Source: JAGXIT01 sp049293335 (GTDB lineage Bacteria > Patescibacteriota > Saccharimonadia > Saccharimonadales > UBA4665). Taken from it: a stretch of 9,354 bases of DNA. A model generated the notes under the pieces. The model had not been told where the DNA came from, searched no databases, and saw only the letters and a program-made list of their open reading frames with translations. Positions within the stretch are counted from its first letter, which is position 1. Every line of letters begins with the position of its first letter. The position numbers and the translations under genes are program-made. Positions 1 through 5,045 of this stretch are shown here, in pieces. Location: contig JBATSO010000043.1 in assembly GCA_049293335.1 (NCBI GenBank), forward strand, positions 1 through 9,354, read 5' to 3'.

Positions 1-10
1 CAACCAGTAG

Positions 11-44
11 CATAATACCCCAGCCTTACGGCCGGGGTATTATG
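11..44. terminator. Perfect-arm hairpin, probable terminator of an upstream gene
   Basis: The 11-base arms CATAATACCCC (11-21) and GGGGTATTATG (34-44) are exactly complementary. An A/C mismatch and a further GCC/GGC stem (23-25 with 30-32) close on a TTAC tetraloop. The GC-rich core flanked by A/T base pairs looks like an intrinsic terminator and would work in either direction by symmetry. The run after the stem (CATTGTTGGG on +) is only moderately T-rich, so it is not a textbook terminator. It most likely ends a gene lying left of the window. Confidence 0.5.
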
Positions 45-80
45 CATTGTTGGGATATGCTGCGGAAGGTCAAACCTTTG

Positions 81-107
81 CTAGTCACACTAGTAGAACT
101 AGTGGTT
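81..107. repeat. Three tandem CTAGTnnnn units with a 9-nt period
   Basis: CTAGT occurs at 81-85, 90-94 and 99-103, exactly 9 nt apart, with different 4-base fillers (CACA, AGAA, GGTT). Within it, ACTAGT palindromes sit at 89-94 and 98-103, and CTAGT/ACTAG (81-85 with 89-93) can fold on a 3-nt loop. A larger fold pairs AAACC (72-76) with GGTTT (104-108). In the frame of the HAD remnant that follows, each unit gives a TAG stop (82, 91, 100). It could be a small repeat expansion that destroyed the start of the gene, or a coincidental protein-binding cluster; only three units are present. Confidence 0.4.
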
Positions 108-218
108 TACCTTATTGGATAATTATCAGCGCGTCTCGCAGCAATTACAGAAGGACTGCGGCTTGATTTAACTGATGAGGATATTGCCGAGGTTTGCGCG
201 CTTAGTCGTTTTCCTGCC
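103..218 (+). pseudogene. Decayed 5' end of the HAD phosphatase gene
   Basis: Read from 103 in frame 1, the sequence encodes WF followed by TLLDNYQRVSQQLQKDCGL and then a TAA at 169-171. The TLLDN stretch resembles what follows the first Asp motif of HAD enzymes (DxxGTLLDN). Moving one frame at about 162-166 continues smoothly as LDLTDEDIAEVC into the intact part at 219, so a single-base deletion near 163-166 would explain the break. The catalytic Asp codons expected just before 103 are absent; stop-bearing CTAGT repeats lie there instead. I infer a frameshifted and degraded 5' end; an assembly or sequencing indel could account for the frameshift but less easily for the missing motif. Confidence 0.5.
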
Positions 219-731
219 ATGAAGGACCTAATGGTTAAACTCCATAATGGAAAAGGCGGCGAACCTATAGATGCAGTTATGATCCAGACTATGAATGACT
301 CAGTTACTGGCCAATTTGATAACCGTTTTTATACCGCACCCCACGCCGTCGAAACGCTGCACAAATTACGCGAAAGCGGGAAGGGTCTCTATATCGCTAC
401 CCAGCGCGGCACAAACTCTTTGCCACGCGTCATGCGGCAACACGGGTTTGATGAATTAGTTGATGTAGTAGTAGGCGGTTACGATATCAAACGACCAAAA
501 CCACATCCCGAGCCGCTTTTGATTGGGTTAGGACGGCTGGGCGTTAATGCAAACAGATCACTTTTTGTTGGCGATACACTACACGAAGATGTCGTAGCGG
601 GTAATGCAGCGGGTGCCCGCACGGTGTATGTTGGAAAAAATGCACCGACCACACTTGACCCGCAACCAACGTATCATTGGCAAGATTTAGAACATCTCGC
701 TCGCTACTACGGCAGAGGAAAGCGTGGCTGA
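219..731 (+). CDS. HAD-superfamily hydrolase, C-terminal part lacking motif I (probable pseudogene)
   Basis: The 170-residue reading frame carries the later motifs of a haloacid dehalogenase-type phosphatase of the phosphoglycolate phosphatase-like group. These are motif II in YIATQRG (Thr61), motif III Lys in RPKPHPEP (Lys94) and motif IV in VGDTLHED (Asp119, Asp124), followed by AGNAAGARTVYVG. Motif I, which holds the nucleophilic Asp, is missing. Coding sequence clearly continues upstream of the ATG at 219 in the same frame to a TAA at 120-122, so 219 is only the first in-frame ATG. No good Shine-Dalgarno site precedes 219. Without the nucleophile a product should not hydrolyse phosphoesters. 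The frame ends inside the start of the next gene (8-nt overlap), indicating that the two genes were once translationally coupled. The HAD assignment is firm; the specific substrate is unknown. Confidence 0.75.
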   Translation: MKDLMVKLHNGKGGEPIDAVMIQTMNDSVTGQFDNRFYTAPHAVETLHKLRESGKGLYIATQRGTNSLPRVMRQHGFDELVDVVVGGYDIKRPKPHPEPLLIGLGRLGVNANRSLFVGDTLHEDVVAGNAAGARTVYVGKNAPTTLDPQPTYHWQDLEHLARYYGRGKRG

Positions 732-1302
732 AAAAATACCAATTTCCGGGGGGCCACATACGGGCAAGACAACGCTGCTTAACGCATTAAAAGCCCGCTT
801 TCCAGAGGCCTACTTTGTCCCCGAGCCAGCTACCAATGTTATCACCAGGGAGCTTGCGATAGAGCAAGCGAACCCTGAGTATGTACCGTGCGTACCGTGG
901 ATAGACTATCGCGGGTTTGGCCCGCTTGTAGCCGATGAATCAGAGGTACTTGAAGCTAGAATACCACCCGAGGCTAGACTCGCCTTTCAGGATAGAAGCC
1001 TCATCGACACAGTAGCATATAGTCGTCTCAATGGTTTTGACGAGTTCGTGCCAGAAGTCTGGCAGCGGATTGCCTTGGCTCAATATAGTTTTGCTCTGAT
1101 TTGCCAGCCAGTCGGAACCTATACCGCTAACGTGGTTCGGCGCGAAACGGAAGACGAGGCGCTACAAACACACCTAGCGATTGAGCATGCTTACCGAGAG
1201 TCGGGAATTGAAGTTATTGATCTTCCTGCGGTCGATGTTGATACGCGTCTTGAAATTGTTGCGAAAGCTCTGGGAAATCGTGGGTTAAATATGATCGTTT
1301 AG
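724..1302 (+). CDS. AAA_28-type P-loop ATPase/kinase (NadR kinase-like)
   Basis: This 192-residue protein begins with a beta strand and Walker A loop, GGPHTGKTT (residues 9-17; Lys15 and Thr16 bind nucleotide). It has the FQDRSLIDTVAY segment (residues 88-99, Asp90-Arg91 and Asp95) typical of the AAA_28/NadR-like NTPase group, and Arg139-Arg140-Glu141 in a likely lid. Related domains act as small-molecule kinases or nucleotide-dependent switches; the substrate cannot be read from sequence. I choose the GTG at 724 because Walker A lies at the usual distance and a GAGG Shine-Dalgarno site (715-718) sits 5 nt upstream. It overlaps the HAD gene by 8 nt, so the pair probably formed one transcript and perhaps one phosphate-metabolism step. 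Length fits a stand-alone domain. The gene looks intact although its neighbour is damaged. Confidence 0.8.
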   Translation: MAEKIPISGGPHTGKTTLLNALKARFPEAYFVPEPATNVITRELAIEQANPEYVPCVPWIDYRGFGPLVADESEVLEARIPPEARLAFQDRSLIDTVAYSRLNGFDEFVPEVWQRIALAQYSFALICQPVGTYTANVVRRETEDEALQTHLAIEHAYRESGIEVIDLPAVDVDTRLEIVAKALGNRGLNMIV

Positions 1303-1322
1303 CATTTGGGGTATGTATCGCT

Positions 1323-1349
1323 CTGCGGCACATGGCGACTCTGCCGCAG
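1323..1349 (+). terminator. Possible terminator hairpin after the ATPase gene
   Basis: A perfect 8-bp GC-rich stem, extendable by wobble pairs at 1320-1322 with 1350-1352, stands 20 nt past the ATPase stop codon. The following bases, GTAGGCTCTATTTATATG, are only partly T-rich, so termination would be inefficient if it occurs. It could equally be the first element of a structured leader. Confidence 0.35.
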
Positions 1350-1502
1350 GGTAGGCTCTATTTATATGTTTGAACTAAGCGGGGCTCAAACACGAGCGCC
1401 AGTGGCAGCCAGCCGCCCGAAGCCCAGCGACCATGGAAGCTGGGTTGGCAAATCTAAGGTAGAAGCCCTGACATCCACCGCACCTATAACTAGCTATTTT
1501 GC

Positions 1503-1508
1503 TACAAT
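1503..1508 (+). promoter_or_regulatory. Candidate -10 box of the alpha/beta hydrolase gene
   Basis: TACAAT stands 31 nt before the ATG at 1540, inside an A/T-rich stretch that follows a GC-rich one. No good -35 hexamer is seen at 16-19 bp spacing (sequence near 1480 is GCACCT). CTGACA at 1469-1474 resembles a -35 box but is 28 bp away, which is too far. Confidence 0.3.
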
Positions 1509-1539
1509 AGGGTTCAGGACTTTTTTTAAAGAAAGCATT

Positions 1540-2247
1540 ATGAGAACACTTACTATTCCATGCACCGGCTACAGCGTCACAGCAGATATCTATGAAGGCT
1601 CCGATAACGGTGCAGTTGCACTGTGGCTAATTGGCCGCACCTCGCGGCGCTCGAAAGAACACTATCGCACTTTGTTACCTGAACTATCTGAAAAACAAGG
1701 TCTAACATCTGTTATATTCGACTACTCTGGTCACGGCGACAGCCCGTTCGACATCGAACATATAAGCCCAGCGCAGCATTTTCTAGAAGTCATCACCGTT
1801 TTTGACTGGATACGGACGCACTATCCTGGTAAAAAACTCGCAGTTATTGGTTCGAGCTACGGCGGTTTTTTGGCAACTCAGCTCACGAAATACCGAGAAT
1901 TCGACGCACTCGTGTTACGCGCCCCAGCCATCTACAAACCTTCTGATTTCTACACTGCTAAGAAAGATGAGGATCGTCAGGCCACGCAAGACTTCAGACG
2001 AAATGTAAAACTACTATCAAACCATCCGCTGTTAGCCCGCGCGTCACGCTTTACGGGCAAATCTCTACTAATTGTGCACGAAAATGACGAGCAAATACCC
2101 CCGCAAACAACTGACGCCTATGCCAACGCCTTCAAACCAGAAGTAATCGTTGCCAAAGGTATCTCGCACTCTTTAGATAGCGCGACTACTCAACAGGTCG
2201 GCAGTTATAACCAAGCTTTATATGACTGGCTTAAATCAGCTTTTTAG
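1540..2247 (+). CDS. Alpha/beta hydrolase (serine esterase/peptidase-like)
   Basis: This 235-residue soluble alpha/beta hydrolase has no signal peptide. The nucleophile elbow is GSSYGG (104-109, Ser106), the probable acid is Asp183 in HENDEQIP, and the probable base is His210 in GISHSLD, in the canonical Ser-Asp-His order and spacing. DYSGHGDS (61-68) is the usual strand-4 motif. The oxyanion loop after strand 3 reads LIGRTSRR instead of a classical HGG, so substrate recognition may differ. I start at ATG 1540 because conserved fold begins there, an AG-rich site (AAAGAAAG) lies just upstream, and the longer open frame back to 1306 has no protein-like character. The 3' end overlaps the convergent membrane-protein gene by 17 nt. 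Substrate unknown; a cytosolic carboxylesterase or acyl-peptidase-like role is plausible. Confidence 0.85.
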   Translation: MRTLTIPCTGYSVTADIYEGSDNGAVALWLIGRTSRRSKEHYRTLLPELSEKQGLTSVIFDYSGHGDSPFDIEHISPAQHFLEVITVFDWIRTHYPGKKLAVIGSSYGGFLATQLTKYREFDALVLRAPAIYKPSDFYTAKKDEDRQATQDFRRNVKLLSNHPLLARASRFTGKSLLIVHENDEQIPPQTTDAYANAFKPEVIVAKGISHSLDSATTQQVGSYNQALYDWLKSAF

Positions 2248-3154
2248 AGCGGGCAATGTAGAATGCAATCGCACCTGGGATAATTGGCAGCCAGTAGGTG
2301 GCAAAGCGAAAGGCAAGCGCCACAGCCAGAGCAGTAGTGCCGTTAACACCATACGCCATAAAGCCTCCGACCAATCCTGCCTCTACGCCCGCTAACCCAC
2401 CAGGCGTTGGAACAGCCGCACCCAACAGGACAGCTCCAGTGTAGACAATGAACAGTTGTGATAGGTCAAGCCACACCCCAAAGCTGCGGGCAGCAAGGTG
2501 CAGTATGAGAACATTTATAAGCGTGAGAGTGCCCAGCGCGAGCACCGTATAGACAAGTTTGTGCGGCTGACGCTCGTATTTTCGCAGACTTGCAAGTAAG
2601 TTGCGCGTGAAGCTTGCAAGCGCACGTTGTACCCGTGGCACAGCAAGTCCTAGAACTATCACCAAAACAAATCCAAGCAAAAGCCACCCCTGTTTATATG
2701 ACCATCCCAGGTGAAGTTTACCACCGACCCCTGTAAGTACCACGAGCGCCAGTAAGCTGATGTGCACGGTCATCCCCACCAGATTATTGACGCTCACCAC
2801 CGCAGTCGCTTCGGCAACCGTATGTGTACGTTTGTGCAAATACAAACCATGCACCCCAACACCACCCAAACCCGAAGGTACTAGCCGATTTATAAAAGCT
2901 GCCGCCAGTTCAACAACCAATAGCTCACGAAACCGTAAGCGCCGAAATGCTAAAAATCCGTAGGCACTTGCTGCCAGGAAAAATGTTACACCAACCAGTG
3001 GTACAGCCACCCAAAAATAACCCAGCGAGACGCTTTGTAATACTGTAAAACTCTGCGCAAGGTGCCCCCAGTTGCGCCACAAAAACACTGCAACAATGAG
3101 CATGAAAACAATCGATATTGTTGACTGAAGCCGGTTGCGACGGACGCTATTCAT
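2231..3154 (-). CDS. LPG-synthase-TM / UPF0104 family polytopic membrane protein
   Basis: The 307-residue protein is hydrophobic with about eight predicted membrane segments (for example near 13-26, 44-66, 125-142, 155-172, 201-221, 234-250 and 275-300). It shows the hallmarks of the family that includes the transmembrane half of lysylphosphatidylglycerol synthase and AglD-like proteins: NRLVPSGLGGVGVHG (89-103) and AVPTPGGLAGVEAGLVG (247-263). Members flip or handle lipid-linked compounds; the lysyl-transferase domain of full MprF is absent, so the substrate is open. It starts 45 nt after the cyoE stop, on the same strand, and may be read with the oxidase operon. It also has a TACAAT box only 7 nt before its ATG and no Shine-Dalgarno site, suggesting an own leaderless transcript. 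Its stop lies inside the 3' end of the hydrolase gene. Confidence 0.8.
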   Translation of the reverse strand: MNSVRRNRLQSTISIVFMLIVAVFLWRNWGHLAQSFTVLQSVSLGYFWVAVPLVGVTFFLAASAYGFLAFRRLRFRELLVVELAAAFINRLVPSGLGGVGVHGLYLHKRTHTVAEATAVVSVNNLVGMTVHISLLALVVLTGVGGKLHLGWSYKQGWLLLGFVLVIVLGLAVPRVQRALASFTRNLLASLRKYERQPHKLVYTVLALGTLTLINVLILHLAARSFGVWLDLSQLFIVYTGAVLLGAAVPTPGGLAGVEAGLVGGFMAYGVNGTTALAVALAFRFATYWLPIIPGAIAFYIARSKKLI

Positions 3155-3161
3155 TATTTAT

Positions 3162-3167
3162 ATTGTA
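3162..3167 (-). promoter_or_regulatory. -10 box for a likely leaderless start of the UPF0104 gene
   Basis: On the minus strand TACAAT is followed by ATAAATA and then the ATG (3154-3152). A start of transcription at normal distance from this -10 would fall at or next to the ATG. No Shine-Dalgarno sequence is present. A TTACGT 14 bp upstream is a poor -35 at short spacing, so the call rests on the -10 alone. Confidence 0.35.
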
Positions 3168-3199
3168 CGCTCATTGCTTTTACGTAAGCTCACAAGGCC

Positions 3200-4105
3200 C
3201 TACAGGAGAACATGTGACAAGGCTAAAAATATACAAAACGCAAAGAGCACGGTGAGCGAGCGTTTGAAAACTGTTGTTGCCACTTGAGTAGTTTGCGACC
3301 GCCAGTTTGGGCTAAAAATTGGCTGGAACCAGTACACACTCACCATGAGCATGGCGAGACCAAACATAAAACCAGCTTGGGCATAGTGCGCTAGCAAATA
3401 ACAACTAAGTAGAAACAGCAGGGCATAGGCGCGCATTTCCCATACCGTACGGCTCAGGCCTTTTACGGCCGGCAAAACTGGAATGTGAGCAGCCTGGTAC
3501 TGCTTGAGACGACGTAGGCCAATGGCATAAAAATGCGGCATTTGCCAGGCCAACATTGCAAGAAAAAGTACGCTGGCCGTCAGGTCAATATGCCCCGTAG
3601 CGGCCACGTAGCCTGCAAGTGGCGGTGTCGCACCTGGCAAAGCACCAATGAGTGTCGCGTGATGAGTGTGGCGCTTTGCGTAGCCGTAGACAACGGTGTA
3701 AAACAGCGCGCCCACGAAGCCGATTACAGCAGTTAGTATATTGGTCTGCCACAGCAATACACCAAAGCCTAGTATATACAAGAAAGTTGCATAGATGATG
3801 CCAACGCGTAGAGGCAATACGCCCGTCACAGAGGGTCGTTTAGCTGTACGAGTCATTTTGCGGTCAATATCGCGGTCAAGGTAGTTGTTAACCACACACG
3901 AGGCGGCTATTACAAAAAGCGTCCCAAAAACAGCCGCAAACAGTGTTGGTTTGTCTACACCGTGTTCAGAGGCCAGCAAAAATCCGCCGAGTGTTGCCAG
4001 CACATTGCCAACAACAATGCCCGGCTTTGCAACCATAATAAAATCTCGGGCAGTCACTTTAGGTATGGATGCTTTCTTGTTGCTGGACGTACTCGGGCGT
4101 GCCAT
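3200..4105 (-). CDS. cyoE: Protoheme IX farnesyltransferase (heme O synthase)
   Basis: This UbiA-family prenyltransferase transfers a farnesyl group from farnesyl diphosphate to heme b, giving the heme O used at the oxygen-reducing site of the bo3 oxidase. From ATG 4105 it has 301 residues, close to the usual length, with many membrane helices. The first Asp-rich motif is N73xxxD77xxxD81 (NNYLDRDID), followed by RTAKRPSVTG (86-95). The family block from MPHFYAIGLRR (189-199) to YQAAHIPVLP (203-212) is present. The first possible ATG at 4153 would overlap cyoD by 95 nt and add a non-conserved tail; ATG 4105 overlaps cyoD by 47 nt; a GTG at 4057 begins 1 nt after the cyoD stop and is a real alternative. 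It is the last gene of the oxidase operon. No heme A synthase gene is seen, consistent with a heme b/o enzyme. Confidence 0.93.
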   Translation of the reverse strand: MARPSTSSNKKASIPKVTARDFIMVAKPGIVVGNVLATLGGFLLASEHGVDKPTLFAAVFGTLFVIAASCVVNNYLDRDIDRKMTRTAKRPSVTGVLPLRVGIIYATFLYILGFGVLLWQTNILTAVIGFVGALFYTVVYGYAKRHTHHATLIGALPGATPPLAGYVAATGHIDLTASVLFLAMLAWQMPHFYAIGLRRLKQYQAAHIPVLPAVKGLSRTVWEMRAYALLFLLSCYLLAHYAQAGFMFGLAMLMVSVYWFQPIFSPNWRSQTTQVATTVFKRSLTVLFAFCIFLALSHVLL

Positions 4106-4457
4106 GGCTACCCATATTGTAGTCAAGATTCTGCATAATCCAGATCGAACCAATCACCAAGCACAGCACCACAAAAATAGTAAAAGCTCCGGCCAGCATG
4201 TTGAGGCGCAGTTTACGTTCCGCCGAAAGGTGCAAAAAGAACATAACCTGCACCACCATTTGCGTAATTGCTAACACGGCAAGCAGACCTATCAACGTGC
4301 CGCGGCTAAACAGTAGGTCGTTCGACGCCTTGTAAGACCACACAAACAAAAACGCACTGGCCGTCAGCGAAAGCGATAGTAAAAAGCCCGTAACATACGT
4401 GGCTGTGCTAGCACGGCGAAAATCTGGTAGTGCATGGACGTGCTTGCGTAAAGTCAT
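4059..4457 (-). CDS. cyoD: Cytochrome bo3 quinol oxidase subunit IV
   Basis: The 132-residue small subunit of the bo3 oxidase has three membrane helices (about 20-41, 54-77 and 86-108). Family signatures are QMVVQVMFFLHL (66-77) in helix 2 and WIMQNLDYNM (106-115) after helix 3, which match the conserved end of CyoD. The subunit is thought to help assemble the CuB site of subunit I and has no redox centre. Its ATG directly abuts the cyoC stop codon (TAAATG), indicating tight translational coupling. A hydrophilic C-terminal tail of about 17 residues is longer than in E. coli, and its codons overlap the proposed start of cyoE. Confidence 0.92.
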   Translation of the reverse strand: MTLRKHVHALPDFRRASTATYVTGFLLSLSLTASAFLFVWSYKASNDLLFSRGTLIGLLAVLAITQMVVQVMFFLHLSAERKLRLNMLAGAFTIFVVLCLVIGSIWIMQNLDYNMGSHGTPEYVQQQESIHT

Positions 4458-5045
4458 TTAGAATACCCCCAATAAATACACGATAGTGAATATACCAATC
4501 CAGACAATGTCTAGGAAGTGCCAGAACATCGTAAACATGGTCATACGTTCCATCATCCGCTTAGAAAAGCCGCGGAGGTGGATGTAGTAAGCCATGGCTA
4601 GCAGCCAAACCAAGCCTACGAAAATGTGCAAACCGTGCGTGCCCACTAACCCAAAATATGACGACAGAAAGGCGCTGTGCGTCCAACTATGACCCTCACT
4701 GGCCAGCAGCGCAAACTCTCGAACCTCCATAGCCAGAAAGGCTGCGCCGAGCAGACCCGTCACTGCCAGCCAACCGAGGGTTTTTGCTTTGTTCTTGGCG
4801 TGTGCCGAAAGCAATGCCAGCCCACTCGCCAGGCTACTCAGTAGAAGCAAACAAGTTTCGATAAAAACATATTGTAAGTCAAAAATATCTTTACCGCTCA
4901 CACCACCCGCCGTTTGGCCGCGCAGCACCATGAACGTAGCAAACAAACTGGCAAACAAGATGCAGTCTGTCATGAGGTACAGCCAAAAGCCAAATTGCTG
5001 TTTAGATGGGGCTGTGTTTTCGGCAGCAGCGGTTACGGTTCTCAT
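4458..5045 (-). CDS. cyoC: Cytochrome bo3 quinol oxidase subunit III
   Basis: The 195-residue protein is a five-helix heme-copper oxidase subunit III of the short quinol-oxidase form (E. coli CyoC has 204). Conserved blocks are FGFWLYLMTDCILFASLFAT (18-37), ETCLLLLSS (63-71), Glu107 in FLAMEVREF, SAFLSSYFGLVGTHGLHI (124-141) and FWHFLDIVWIGIFTIVYL (174-191). The subunit binds no metal and stabilises subunit I near the D proton channel. Its start overlaps the cyoB stop as ATGA (4 nt), and AAGGAG lies 7-8 nt upstream of the ATG, so both reinitiation and direct initiation are possible. Confidence 0.95.
   Translation of the reverse strand: MRTVTAAAENTAPSKQQFGFWLYLMTDCILFASLFATFMVLRGQTAGGVSGKDIFDLQYVFIETCLLLLSSLASGLALLSAHAKNKAKTLGWLAVTGLLGAAFLAMEVREFALLASEGHSWTHSAFLSSYFGLVGTHGLHIFVGLVWLLAMAYYIHLRGFSKRMMERMTMFTMFWHFLDIVWIGIFTIVYLLGVF

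Larger units (their letters stand above)
1303..1539 (+). other. Gene-free leader region with two hairpins
   Basis: No credible gene lies in these 237 bases. The open frame running through from 1306 has no recognisable protein character before 1540. Two stem-loops are visible. CTGCGGCA (1323-1330) pairs with TGCCGCAG (1342-1349) across an 11-nt loop, 20 bases after the ATPase stop, and could be its terminator although only a weakly T-rich stretch follows. AAGCCCAGC (1420-1428) pairs with GCTGGGTT (1439-1446, one G-U pair) around a loop containing CCATGG. The stretch between them is GC-rich compared with the A/T-rich promoter that follows. I could not match it to a known riboswitch or small RNA. 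Confidence 0.5.

Noticed and set aside
81..107. CRISPR-like or iteron replication origin from CTAGT repeats
   Set aside because: The units are only 9 nt long and three in number, with no replication gene or cas gene nearby.
1391..1450. Cobalamin riboswitch or tmRNA-like element, suggested by short matches such as GCCAGTGGC and AAGCCCAGCGACC
   Set aside because: The consensus boxes are not present in the right order or spacing, and no tRNA-like 3' end with T-loop is seen.
1306..1539. N-terminal extension of the alpha/beta hydrolase from the in-frame start at 1306
   Set aside because: The 78 extra residues have no fold-like pattern, span two hairpins and a promoter-like box, and the family fold begins at the ATG at 1540.
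2215..2247. Terminator at the end of the hydrolase gene (sequence ending in AGCTTTTTAG)
   Set aside because: Only 3-5 bp stems with poor geometry can be drawn before the T-run, so support is too weak.
4106..4153. Longer cyoE beginning at the ATG at 4153
   Set aside because: It would overlap cyoD by 95 nt and add residues that do not look like a CyoE N-terminus.
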